Source: Brevibacterium album DSM 18261 (GTDB lineage Bacteria > Actinomycetota > Actinomycetes > Actinomycetales > Brevibacteriaceae). From it: DNA of 64,000 nucleotides. Location: assembly GCF_000426445.1 (NCBI RefSeq), contig NZ_AUFJ01000009.1, positions 62,001-126,000 on the forward strand, read 5' to 3'. Below, piece by piece: positions 52,602-60,669 of this stretch. How positions within the stretch are numbered: position 1 is the stretch's first letter; every line of letters starts with the position of its first letter. Below the pieces are notes generated by a model, which searched no databases, was not told the DNA's origin, and saw only the letters and a list, made by a program, of their open reading frames with translations. Position numbers and translations under genes: made by a program.

Positions 52602-53927
52602 TCAGCCGAGCTCCGCCTGCGCCGCCGCGCGCTCCAGCCGGCGTGCGGCGAGGTGCGCGAGGAACAGCGCGTTCGCACCCAGCCCCTCGTCCGAGTGCCG
52701 GGCGCGCGGCGAGTGGTTGACCTCCTGGGCGGCCGGGTCCGTACCCGGCAGGGCCGCGCCGAGGTGCCCGTACGCACCCTGCACCCGCGCCAGCACCCGG
52801 GAGAAGTCCTCGGAGCCGGCACGCGGATGCGGGACGGCGTGCGCCCGGTCCTCGCCGAACAGCTCGCCGAAGGTCTCGAGGAAGAACCGCGCCTCGGCGT
52901 GGTCGTTGACGGTGGCCGGCAGCCGGGTCTCGAAGGCGATGTCCGCGCCCAGGCCGTGCGCGCCCAGGAACCGCTCGGCGAACCGGGGCAGCTCCTCGGC
53001 ACACCGCGCCGTGACCTCAGGGGAGAAGGTGCGCACGCTGATCGACAGCTGCGCGGCGTCGGGGATGACGTTCGTGGCGGTGCCGCCGTGGAAGCTGCCC
53101 ACCGTGAGCACCACGGGGTCGAAGGCGTTGAAGGCGCGCGAGAGGTACTCCTGCAGCTGCCCGATGAGCGCCGCCCCCGCCTCGATGGGGTCGAGCGCGT
53201 CCTCCGGGCGCGAGGCGTGCCCGCCGCGGCCGCGCACCGTCACATCCATCGCGGAGAAGGCGGCCATATAGGAGCCCTCGCGGGTGTAGGCGTGCCCGAG
53301 GGGCTGATCGGCGGAGACGTGCACGCCGTAGGCGCCCACGACCGGCACGCCCGCCGCATCGAGCACGCCCTCGTCAAGCATCTTCCCCGCGCCGTCATAG
53401 CCCTCCTCGCCCGGCTGGAACATGAAGACGACGTCCCCGGCCAGGTGCGCGCGCACGCCGTGGAGCAGGTGCGCGGCACCGACGAGCCCGGCGACGTGGA
53501 GGTCGTGGCCGCACGCGTGCATGGTGCCGAGCGGCGAGGCGAAGTCGAAGCCGGTGGCCTCCGCGACGGGCAGGGCGTCCATATCGGCGCGCAGCAGCAC
53601 CGCCTGGTGCGATTCTGTCCGGCGTCCGCCGCGCAGCACCGCCACGACGCTGCCGAGCCGCTCGCCCGTCGCGATCTCCAGTTCGAGACCGGTGAGCGCG
53701 TCGAGGACCTTGCGCTGCGTCGCCGGGAGCTCGAGGCCCACCTCGGCCTCGCGGTGGATGGCGCGGCGCAGCTCCTGCAGGCGCGGCACCAGGGCATCGG
53801 CATCCGCGTGGGCGGGAAGGCGGGGACCGCCCTCCTCCTTCGCGCCGTCCGCTTCCGTGCCTGCGGGGAACGCGCTGAGGGTCGTGGGATGGACGGTCGT
53901 CACGCCGCCGGTCTGCTCGCTCGTCAT
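52602..53927 (-). CDS. M20D-type amidohydrolase (AbgA/hippurate hydrolase-like)
   Basis: This 441-aa metallopeptidase shows LLRADMDALPV, the metal site MHACGHDLHVAGL, the catalytic MFQPGEEGYDGAGKML and a lid domain with GRGGHASRPEDALDPIEAG. The cysteine in HACGHD is the M20D hallmark, so aminoacyl amides such as N-acyl amino acids or p-aminobenzoyl-glutamate are likely substrates. The -10 TAGCCT lies 7 nt upstream of ATG 53927. It is divergent from a MarR-MFS pair and 3.3 kb from abgT. Confidence 0.9.
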   Translation of the reverse strand: MTSEQTGGVTTVHPTTLSAFPAGTEADGAKEEGGPRLPAHADADALVPRLQELRRAIHREAEVGLELPATQRKVLDALTGLELEIATGERLGSVVAVLRGGRRTESHQAVLLRADMDALPVAEATGFDFASPLGTMHACGHDLHVAGLVGAAHLLHGVRAHLAGDVVFMFQPGEEGYDGAGKMLDEGVLDAAGVPVVGAYGVHVSADQPLGHAYTREGSYMAAFSAMDVTVRGRGGHASRPEDALDPIEAGAALIGQLQEYLSRAFNAFDPVVLTVGSFHGGTATNVIPDAAQLSISVRTFSPEVTARCAEELPRFAERFLGAHGLGADIAFETRLPATVNDHAEARFFLETFGELFGEDRAHAVPHPRAGSEDFSRVLARVQGAYGHLGAALPGTDPAAQEVNHSPRARHSDEGLGANALFLAHLAARRLERAAAQAELG

Positions 53928-53934
53928 GGACCCA

Positions 53935-53940
53935 AGGCTA
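53935..53940 (-). promoter_or_regulatory. -10 element (TAGCCT), leaderless amidohydrolase gene
   Basis: TAGCCT on the minus strand lies 7 nt before the ATG at 53927; no ribosome site is present. Confidence 0.5.
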
Positions 53941-54004
53941 GATGAGTGAGCCCGGTGGTGGAGGCCGGCGTGCAAGGACGCGAATGGCTGCCACCTCCCC
54001 GATT

Positions 54005-54023
54005 TGCATAGGTACCCTATGCA
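54005..54023. promoter_or_regulatory. Perfect 8-3-8 palindrome, likely MarR operator
   Basis: TGCATAGGTACCCTATGCA is a perfect 8-bp inverted repeat around TAC. It overlaps the candidate -10 TACCCT (54013-54018) of the MarR gene. Size and form are typical of MarR-family operators. Confidence 0.65.
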
Positions 54024-54031
54024 GGTCTACC

Positions 54032-54532
54032 GTGCTGTCCGTGCGAGACGGAGCGGATGCAGCAGACCCCGGCGGGGAGGACGAGACGGGCGCCTCGGCG
54101 GACACACCCGCGCAGCGGCTGGCAGCGCGTCTGATCGTGGACGGCAGCGGCTTCGCCCGGTCCGCCTCGCGCGGAGTGACGCGCGGCTATTCGCTCGTCG
54201 CGATGCGCACCCTGTCCAGCCTCGAGCGGGACGGCGGACTGCGCGTGGGCGAACTCGCCCGGCGGGAGGGCATCGCCCAGCCGTCCATGACCGGGGTCGT
54301 CAACGGCCTGGAGCGGGCGGGACTGGTCACCAGAACCGCAGACCCTCGCGATGCGCGCGCCGCGATCGTCACCGTCACCGAGGCCGGCCTGGCTGAGCTG
54401 TGGGCCTTCCGGCACCGCACGGCGGCCAATGTGACTCCGCTCATCGAGGCGCTTCCGAGCGCCGACCGTGCCGCCCTCACCCGCGCCGCCGAGCTGCTCG
54501 AACAGCTCTCGGCGCAGCTGCGCGACACCTGA
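54032..54532 (+). CDS. MarR-family transcriptional regulator
   Basis: From GTG 54032 this is a 166-aa regulator with a low-complexity N-terminus, then LVAMRTLSSLERDGGLRVGE, the recognition helix region REGIAQPSMTGVVNGLERAG, and the wing RTADPRDARAAIVTVTEAG. GTG 54041 is an alternative; a longer frame to ATG 53942 would run through the palindrome and the neighbour's promoter. It precedes an MFS gene by 151 nt, so it probably represses that efflux gene and itself. Confidence 0.85.
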   Translation: MLSVRDGADAADPGGEDETGASADTPAQRLAARLIVDGSGFARSASRGVTRGYSLVAMRTLSSLERDGGLRVGELARREGIAQPSMTGVVNGLERAGLVTRTADPRDARAAIVTVTEAGLAELWAFRHRTAANVTPLIEALPSADRAALTRAAELLEQLSAQLRDT

Positions 54533-54541
54533 GGGCGCGCC

Positions 54542-54564
54542 GCGGGCGGAAGCGCACCGCCCGC
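54542..54564. terminator. Short GC stem (8 bp) between marR and MFS gene
   Basis: GCGGGCGG pairs with CCGCCCGC around a 7-nt loop, 9 nt past the MarR stop. It may attenuate readthrough into the MFS gene. Confidence 0.4.
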
Positions 54565-54683
54565 ACACCGAGGCGTCACGGGCGCCCCGCGCGAACGACA
54601 CCGCCGCAGGGGCCGGGCGCAGAGACGACCACGCAGAGACACCTCTGCACAGACACCACGACACGAGGAGCTCCGACCCGCGG

Positions 54684-56000
54684 ATGACAGCACCGACGAA
54701 CACCGAGACAGACGGCACAGGCAGCAGGACGGACACCGGGCAGCCCGGCAGCGGGACGGGAGGCAGCGCCCTCCTCCGCCAGCCGGCAGCGGTGTGGGCC
54801 ATCGCCTTCGCCTGTGCGGTCTCGTTCATGGGAATCGGACTGGTCGATCCGATCCTCCCCGCGATCAGCCACGACCTCGACGCGAGCCCGAGCCAGACCA
54901 TGCTGCTGTTCACCAGCTACCTGCTCATCACCTCGCTCGCGATGTTCTTCACCGGCTTCATCGCGTCCCGGCTGGGCGTGCGGACCACACTCGTCATCGG
55001 CCTCGTGCTCGTCGTGGCCTTCGCGGCGCTGGCGGGCACCTCCGGCACGGTCGATCAGATCATCGGGTTCCGCGCCGGCTGGGGACTGGGCAACGCGCTC
55101 TTCATCTCCACGGCGCTCGCGGCGATCGTGGGAGCGGCGAGCGGCGGCAGCGCCTCTGCGATCATCCTCTACGAGGCGGCGATCGGCGTGGGCATGGCGG
55201 TGGGCCCCCTGCTGGGCGGGGCCCTGGGCAGCGTGTCCTGGCGAGCACCGTTCTTCGGCACCGCAGCGCTCATGGCCGTGGGGCTCATCGCGATCCTCGC
55301 GATGCTCCGCCCCGGCATGGACCGCCCCGCGCCCGTCGGCCTCACCGCCGGCCTGCGCGCCCTGGGCAATCCGGCGCTGCTGACGTTCGGCATCGCGGCA
55401 CTCGCGTACAACTACGGCTTCTTCACCCTGCTGGCCTACTCCCCCTATCCGCTCGAGGCGGCAGCCGCGGCACAGGGCGGGGCTTTCGGAGCGCATGAGC
55501 TCGGCCTGGTGTTCTTCGGCTGGGGCGTGATGCTCGCGATCTCCTCGGTCTTCGTCGCCCCGCTGCTCACCCGGAGGCTGGGACTGCTGCCCACGCTGTT
55601 CACGATGCTCGGCCTGCTGGCGGCCTGCCTCCTGGCCCTGGGCGTCTTCGCCCACTCCGTCGCCGGCCTGACCTCGACGATCATCGTGGCGGGCTTCTTC
55701 CTGGGAGTGCTCAACACCGCCCTCACCGAGGCCGTCATGGAGGCCACCGACCTCCCCCGCCAGGTCGCCTCCTCCACCTACTCCGCGGTGCGCTTCCTGG
55801 GAGGGGCCGTGGCGCCAGCGGTCTCCGGCGGAATCGCGGCATGGCTGGGCACCGCCGGACCGTACTGGTTCGGGGCGGGAGCCGTGCTGATCGCGATCCT
55901 CGTACTGGTGATCGGCAGGGGAACCCTCGGTCGCCTCGCGCGCCCGCACATGGGTGCCGAGGCCGAGGCACAGGCCATCACCGCCGGCGACGAGGCCTGA
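54684..56000 (+). CDS. MFS efflux transporter, DHA1 type
   Basis: This 438-aa transporter has a 30-residue Gly/Thr tail, then twelve helices. MGIGLVDPILPAISHDLDAS in helix 1 and SRLGVRTTLVIG between helices 2 and 3 are typical of DHA1 drug exporters, as are GNALFISTALAAIVG and YEAAIGVGMAVGPLLGGALG (motif C). With the MarR gene upstream it is probably a regulated drug or acid exporter. Its last 23 nt overlap the 3' end of the convergent LysR gene. Confidence 0.88.
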   Translation: MTAPTNTETDGTGSRTDTGQPGSGTGGSALLRQPAAVWAIAFACAVSFMGIGLVDPILPAISHDLDASPSQTMLLFTSYLLITSLAMFFTGFIASRLGVRTTLVIGLVLVVAFAALAGTSGTVDQIIGFRAGWGLGNALFISTALAAIVGAASGGSASAIILYEAAIGVGMAVGPLLGGALGSVSWRAPFFGTAALMAVGLIAILAMLRPGMDRPAPVGLTAGLRALGNPALLTFGIAALAYNYGFFTLLAYSPYPLEAAAAAQGGAFGAHELGLVFFGWGVMLAISSVFVAPLLTRRLGLLPTLFTMLGLLAACLLALGVFAHSVAGLTSTIIVAGFFLGVLNTALTEAVMEATDLPRQVASSTYSAVRFLGGAVAPAVSGGIAAWLGTAGPYWFGAGAVLIAILVLVIGRGTLGRLARPHMGAEAEAQAITAGDEA

Positions 56001-57015
56001 GAGCGGCTCCAGCAGGGGCGCCCCGCGGAGTACGCGCCACCTCGGGGCCGCCGTGCAGCTGGTCCACCATGAGGCTGAGGAGCTCCGACTGCAGCGCATC
56101 GGGCTGGCTGCCCGTCGGCGTCTGGATCTGAGCGGTCCGCAGTCCCAGCTCCGCGTCTGCGATGCGGAGGAGGCGCAGCTCCGGGTCACGCCGCAGGCCC
56201 GCACCCAGCGGGGAGAGGAACACGAGTCCGCCGCCGGCCCGCGCGAAATCGAGCAGCGCGGCACTGCTCTCGCACTCGAACACCGGATCCAGCTCGACCC
56301 CCCGCTCCCGTGCTGCGCGGGCCAGCAGCTCCCGCTGCGAGCTCTGCCCCAGCAGGAGGGCATAGGGCCGGGCGAGCGCCTCGTCCAGCGTGAGCGCGTC
56401 CCCGGCCGGCTCGCCTGCGCTCTCGTCCGAATCGCCCGTGCTCTCGGCCCGCCCGCCCTCGGCCCGCGCACCCCCGGCACCCGCGGCCACCACGGCGTAC
56501 ATCGGAACCCGGCGCACGTGTTCGACCCTCACACCCGGAGCGAGCCCGGTGACGAAGCAGGCGCCCACATCTGCGCGCTCCTCGCGCACGGCCCGGGTCA
56601 CCTCCTCACTGGAGGCGACCGTGACGTCGATGCGCACACCGGGGTGCCGCGCGCTCAGCTCCGCCGCTGCCGGCGCGACCACCGGCCCCGCGAAGCCGTC
56701 CGAACACGCCACCGCGAGCCTGCGCACCACATCCGTCTCCCGCGACAGGTCCGCGAACAGCTCCCGCGCCTCGACGCCCGCCCGGCGCACGTGCGTGAGC
56801 AGCCGGTAGCCGTGCGTGGTGAGGTGCACTCCCCTGCTCCGCCGGACGAACAGCTGCACGCCCAGGCTGCGCTCGAGCTTGGCGATCTGCCGGCTGACCG
56901 CCGAGGCATTCACGTGCAGCCTGCGCGCCGCCTCGCTCACGGAGTCCGCGGCAGCCACCTCCCGGAAGTAGAGAAGCTCCGACGGCAGCAGGGCGTCATC
57001 CCGGCTTCCGCTCAT
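55978..57015 (-). CDS. LysR-family transcriptional regulator
   Basis: This 345-aa regulator has the N-terminal HTH (LYFREVAAADSVSEAARRLH, then NASAVSRQIAKLERSLGVQL) and a periplasmic-binding-like effector domain. An Ala/Glu/Ser insert lies around residues 180-205. It diverges from abgT, so it is probably the AbgR-like activator of that transporter and peptidase. GGAGGGTGAG precedes ATG 57015. Confidence 0.88.
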   Translation of the reverse strand: MSGSRDDALLPSELLYFREVAAADSVSEAARRLHVNASAVSRQIAKLERSLGVQLFVRRSRGVHLTTHGYRLLTHVRRAGVEARELFADLSRETDVVRRLAVACSDGFAGPVVAPAAAELSARHPGVRIDVTVASSEEVTRAVREERADVGACFVTGLAPGVRVEHVRRVPMYAVVAAGAGGARAEGGRAESTGDSDESAGEPAGDALTLDEALARPYALLLGQSSQRELLARAARERGVELDPVFECESSAALLDFARAGGGLVFLSPLGAGLRRDPELRLLRIADAELGLRTAQIQTPTGSQPDALQSELLSLMVDQLHGGPEVARTPRGAPAGAALRPRRRR

Positions 57016-57036
57016 CTCACCCTCCGACACGCAGTT

Positions 57037-57061
57037 CTGCGTTGACTCTACAGCAACGCAG
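57037..57061. promoter_or_regulatory. Inverted repeat CTGCGTTG-N9-CAACGCAG, likely LysR box
   Basis: The two 8-bp arms are perfect and enclose 9 nt; another TTGCGCAG half-site follows at 57064. It lies 22 bp before the LysR start, in the usual position for an autoregulatory LysR site. A TAGATT -10 for the abgT direction lies at 57112-57117, which leaves an approximately 150-nt leader before abgT. Confidence 0.6.
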
Positions 57062-57273
57062 GATTGCGCAGACGGCCGTGCCCGCAGCCCCCGCCGAGGC
57101 CTCGCCCTCAGTAGATTGGTCCCCACCGCACCGCTGCGAGACGTCGAACCCGTCCTGCGGCACAGACGGGACGGCCCCGCAGCAGCGGGTTCTCCGCCCC
57201 TTCCCTCCCCGGGCTCCACAAGGGCACGCGGAGCGGAGCGCGACCTCGGCATTCCCCTCTCCCGGAGACTCCC

Positions 57274-58800
57274 ATGAGCAGACCTGTGACCCCAGCACAA
57301 CGACGAGCCGGGGGCCGGTTCCTCAATTCGGTGGAATGGCTCGGCAACCGACTGCCCGAGCCCATGATCATCTTCCTGTGGCTCATCGTCATCATCGCGG
57401 CCGTCTCCGCCGCCCTCGCAGCCGCAGACGTCTCCGTCGTCCACCCGGACAGCGGCGAGGAGGTCTTCGTCCAGAGCCTGCTCAGCGGCGACGGCCTGGT
57501 CTTCGTCCTGGAGAACACGGTGTCGAACTTCGTGGGCTTCGCCCCGGTCGGCACGGTGCTCACGATCATGCTGGGGATCGGGCTGGCGGACCGGACCGGG
57601 CTCCTGCAGGCGCTCATCCGCGCCGTCATGCTGGGCATCCCCGCCTGGCTGCTGCCCTATGCCGTGTTCTTCGTCGCCAACGCCGCCACCATCGCCGCCG
57701 ATGCCGCCTTCCTCATCATGCCCCCGCTCGCGGCCATCATCTACCGCACCCTGGGCCGCAATCCGATGGTGGGCATCGTCTCCGCCTTCGCCGGCTCCTC
57801 CAGCGGCTACGGCTCCGGCTTCCTCATCACCTCGATGGAGCCGATGCTCGCAGGCATCACGAACGAGGCCGTCGCGATCCTGGGTGACGGGCCCGTCGTC
57901 ACCGCGGTCGACAACTACTTCTTCATGGTCGTCGCGGCCCTCGGCTGCACCCTCGTGGGCGGCTCGATCACGCGCTGGATCGTCGAACCCCGGTTCGGCG
58001 AGTACACCGGCGAGCACACGGAGACCGCGGAACCGCTCACCTCCCCGGAACGGCGCGGCCTCCTCGCCGCAGGCCTCACCGCCGGCCTGTTCATCGCGGT
58101 CGTCGCCACCGCCGCGCTCGTCCCCGGCTCGCCGCTGCAGAACGAGGACGGCGGGCTCGTTCCCTCTCCCCTGCTGTCCGGCGTCGTGCCGATCCTGCTG
58201 CTGTTCTTCGCGCTCTCCGCCCTCGCGTACGGATTCGCCTCACGCACGATCACCTCCGGCAGGCAGGTGGCCGAGTACTTCGCCGAGGCGATCGGCGGTA
58301 TGCGCTTCTTCCTCGTCGTGATCTTCTTCATCGCTCAGTTCAGCGCCTATTTCAACTGGTCCAACATCGGTCTCTGGGTCTCCGTCAACGGGGCCGAGCT
58401 GCTCGTCGACATCGGCGCGACCGGGGTGGGGGTGCTCGTGGGCGTCATCGTCATCTCCGCCGTCATCACCCTGCTGATCACGAGCGGCACAGGGCTGTGG
58501 GCGATCCTCGCACCCATCTTCGTGCCCATGTTCATGCAGCTGGGCTTCCATCCGGCGGCCGTGCAGATGGCCTACCGGATCGGGGACTCCTCCACCTCGA
58601 TGGTCACTCCGCTCATGCCGTACATGATCGTCATCCTCGGCTTCATGCGGCAGTGGGATCCGAAGCAGGGGCTCGGCAATGTCATCTCCGCCACGCTGCC
58701 CTATGCGATCGGCGTGTTCACGGTGCAGACGGGCCTCTTCCTCGTGTTCTACTGGCTCGGACTGCCGATCGGCCCCGGTGTGGGCTTCCGCCTCGACTGA
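57274..58800 (+). CDS. abgT: AbgT-family transporter
   Basis: This 508-aa polytopic protein of the AbgT family (PF03806) starts with NSVEWLGNRLPEPMIIFLWL and has GFAPVGTVLTIMLGIGLADR, the hairpin stretch SAFAGSSSGYGSGFL, QFSAYFNWSNIG, and AYRIGDSSTSMVTPLMPY near the C-terminus. Characterised members take up p-aminobenzoyl-glutamate or export sulfonamides. Divergent LysR control and an M20 peptidase just downstream favour uptake of an aminoacyl amide. GGAGA precedes ATG 57274. Confidence 0.93.
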   Translation: MSRPVTPAQRRAGGRFLNSVEWLGNRLPEPMIIFLWLIVIIAAVSAALAAADVSVVHPDSGEEVFVQSLLSGDGLVFVLENTVSNFVGFAPVGTVLTIMLGIGLADRTGLLQALIRAVMLGIPAWLLPYAVFFVANAATIAADAAFLIMPPLAAIIYRTLGRNPMVGIVSAFAGSSSGYGSGFLITSMEPMLAGITNEAVAILGDGPVVTAVDNYFFMVVAALGCTLVGGSITRWIVEPRFGEYTGEHTETAEPLTSPERRGLLAAGLTAGLFIAVVATAALVPGSPLQNEDGGLVPSPLLSGVVPILLLFFALSALAYGFASRTITSGRQVAEYFAEAIGGMRFFLVVIFFIAQFSAYFNWSNIGLWVSVNGAELLVDIGATGVGVLVGVIVISAVITLLITSGTGLWAILAPIFVPMFMQLGFHPAAVQMAYRIGDSSTSMVTPLMPYMIVILGFMRQWDPKQGLGNVISATLPYAIGVFTVQTGLFLVFYWLGLPIGPGVGFRLD

Positions 58801-58806
58801 GTCCGG

Positions 58807-58845
58807 CGGCGTTCCGCTCCCGCACGGTGCGGGAGCGGAACGCCG
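58807..58845. terminator. 19-bp perfect inverted repeat after abgT
   Basis: CGGCGTTCCGCTCCCGCAC and its exact complement are separated by one base, so a long stem with a small loop forms 6 nt past the abgT stop. It should end or attenuate transcription before the M20 gene. Confidence 0.75.
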
Positions 58846-58908
58846 CGGCGCATGCGTCCGCAGCGTCCTCCGCCCTGCTTCTGCCCCTCTCCCCGAAAGG
58901 CCTCGCAT

Positions 58909-60396
58909 ATGAGCACCGCGCATCCGGATCACCCGACCTCCGGCACCGAGCCCACCAGCGGAAACCCCGCGCCCGAGGCCACAGGTGCCGAGGAGACCGC
59001 CTCGCAGACGCCCAGCCGCGCCTCGGTCATCGCCGCCGCGCACGCGCGGGCGGACTGCGGCGAGCTGTTCGCCGAGCTCAGCCGTCGCATCTCCCACCGC
59101 ACCGTGAGCACGGACCCCGAGGCGGCCTCGGCGACAGTGGACTACCTCGACGGCGAGCTGGGCCCGGCCCTCGCCCGGATGGGCTTCCGCTGGCAGCGGC
59201 ACGAGAACCCCGAATCGCCGCGCCACCCCTTCCTCATCGCGGAGCGGATCGAGGCGGAGGCCCCTTTCACCGTGCTCATGTACGGCCACGCCGATGTCCA
59301 GCCCCCGCAGTCCGGGAAATGGAGTCCGGGTCTGGACCCGTGGACGCTCACGGAGCGCGAGGACCGCTGGTACGGGCGCGGCTCCGCGGACAACAAGGGC
59401 CAGCACACCATCAACCTCGCCGCCCTCGAGGAAGTGCTCCGGGCCACCGGCGGGAGCCTCGGCTACAGCGTGAAGGTCCTCATCGAGTCCGGCGAGGAAG
59501 CTGGTTCCCCCGGCCTCGACGCCTTCTGCGCCGCCCACCGGGAGGAGCTGGCCGCGGACGTCTTCATCGCCTCGGACGGCCCCCGCATCTCCTCCTCGGC
59601 CCCCACCGTGTTCCTCGGCTCGCGCGGGACCACCCTCCTGCGCCTGCGCGTGGACGAACGCGAACGGTCCCACCACTCCGGCAACTGGGGCGGCGTGCTC
59701 TCGAACGCGGGCGCGATCCTCGCCTCCGCGCTCGCCTCCCTCGTGGACTCCCGCGGACGCATCCTCGTCGAGGCGCTCCGGCCCACCGGCATCGACGAGC
59801 CGGTGCGCCGGGCCTGCGCGAGGCTGGAGGTCGGCACCGATCCCGGAGATCCCGCGCTCACGGAGAGCTGGGGCGAGCCCGGCCTCTCTCCTGCCGAGCG
59901 CCTCTTCGCATGGAACACGCTGGAGATCCTCGACTTCCTCTGCGGCGATCCGCTCAGCCCGGTGGGCGCGATCCCCGGCGCCGCCCATGCGGACCTCCAG
60001 TTCCGCTATGTGGTGGGCTCAGCGGCGCCCGAGGCGATCGTCCCGGCCGTGCGCGCGCACCTCGCAGCCCACGGGCTGGGGCACGTGGCCGTCGAGGACC
60101 GGGGCGGGATGGCGGCGACGAGGCTCAGCCCCGACAGCCCCTGGGCCCGGCTCGCGGTGGACTCGATCCGGCGCACCACCGGTGCCGAGGCCTCACTCGT
60201 GCCCAATCTGGGCGGCACCATCCCGAACGCCGCATTCTCCGAGGTGCTTGGCCTGCCCACCGTGTGGATCCCGCATTCGCACCCCGGCTGCGCCCAGCAC
60301 GCACCCGATGAGCACATGCTCGCGCCCCTGGCTCGCGAGGCGATGGGCATCATGGCCGGCCTCTACTGGGACCTGCGCTCGCACCGGCCGGAGTGA
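58909..60396 (+). CDS. M20-family dipeptidase/peptidase
   Basis: This 495-aa metallopeptidase has a disordered N-terminus of about 45 residues, then VLMYGHADVQP (metal-binding His), RGSADNKGQHTIN (bridging Asp) and IESGEEAGSPGLD (catalytic Glu). The dimerisation domain contains GAIPGAAHADLQFRYVVG, and PHSHPGCAQHAPDEH carries the last metal ligand. This is the carnosinase/DapE-like M20A/F type rather than M20D. AAAGG precedes ATG 58909. It probably hydrolyses what AbgT brings in, or released dipeptides. Confidence 0.9.
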   Translation: MSTAHPDHPTSGTEPTSGNPAPEATGAEETASQTPSRASVIAAAHARADCGELFAELSRRISHRTVSTDPEAASATVDYLDGELGPALARMGFRWQRHENPESPRHPFLIAERIEAEAPFTVLMYGHADVQPPQSGKWSPGLDPWTLTEREDRWYGRGSADNKGQHTINLAALEEVLRATGGSLGYSVKVLIESGEEAGSPGLDAFCAAHREELAADVFIASDGPRISSSAPTVFLGSRGTTLLRLRVDERERSHHSGNWGGVLSNAGAILASALASLVDSRGRILVEALRPTGIDEPVRRACARLEVGTDPGDPALTESWGEPGLSPAERLFAWNTLEILDFLCGDPLSPVGAIPGAAHADLQFRYVVGSAAPEAIVPAVRAHLAAHGLGHVAVEDRGGMAATRLSPDSPWARLAVDSIRRTTGAEASLVPNLGGTIPNAAFSEVLGLPTVWIPHSHPGCAQHAPDEHMLAPLAREAMGIMAGLYWDLRSHRPE

Positions 60397-60420
60397 GGCG
60401 ACAGGCGCAGGTGGCGCGGG

Positions 60421-60498
60421 CACCGCGGGTGAACAGGCGACACGGGTGAACGGGGCACCGCGGGTGAACAGGCGACACGGGTGAACGGGGCACCGCGG
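60421..60498. repeat. Tandem 35-bp repeat, 2.2 identical copies
   Basis: The unit beginning CACCGCGGGTGAACAGGCGA occurs at 60421-60455 and again at 60456-60490 with no differences, followed by eight bases of a third copy. Inside each unit CGGGTGAAC occurs twice. It is intergenic, between convergent genes, and looks like a minisatellite. Confidence 0.85.
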
Positions 60499-60510
60499 CT
60501 CCGCAAGCAT

Positions 60511-60582
60511 GACACCCACTTCTCTCGCACACGCCCAGCTGTTCGTGCGAATAGCTGGGCGTGTGCGAGAGAAGTGGGTGTC
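60511..60582. repeat. Long hairpin, ACGCCCAG family copy 3
   Basis: Arms of 30 nt (60511-60540 and 60553-60582) are perfectly complementary, and further pairs form inside (TTCGTGCGAA). The arm ends CTCTCGCACACGCCCAGCT. Against copy 2, a G-C pair near the inner end is exchanged for C-G in both arms. It lies between the convergent M20 and TRAP genes. Confidence 0.88.
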
Positions 60583-60669
60583 CGCCTGGGATGGGAACTC
60601 CGCGCTGCGCGGGCGGGGCGGTGTGGGTGACGCACCGCCGACACCGCACCGCTCGCCGCACGGCATCCC

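Noticed and set aside
53942..54031. Longer MarR frame beginning at ATG 53942
   Set aside because: It would translate through the divergent promoter and the perfect palindrome; the MarR family core begins well after GTG 54032.
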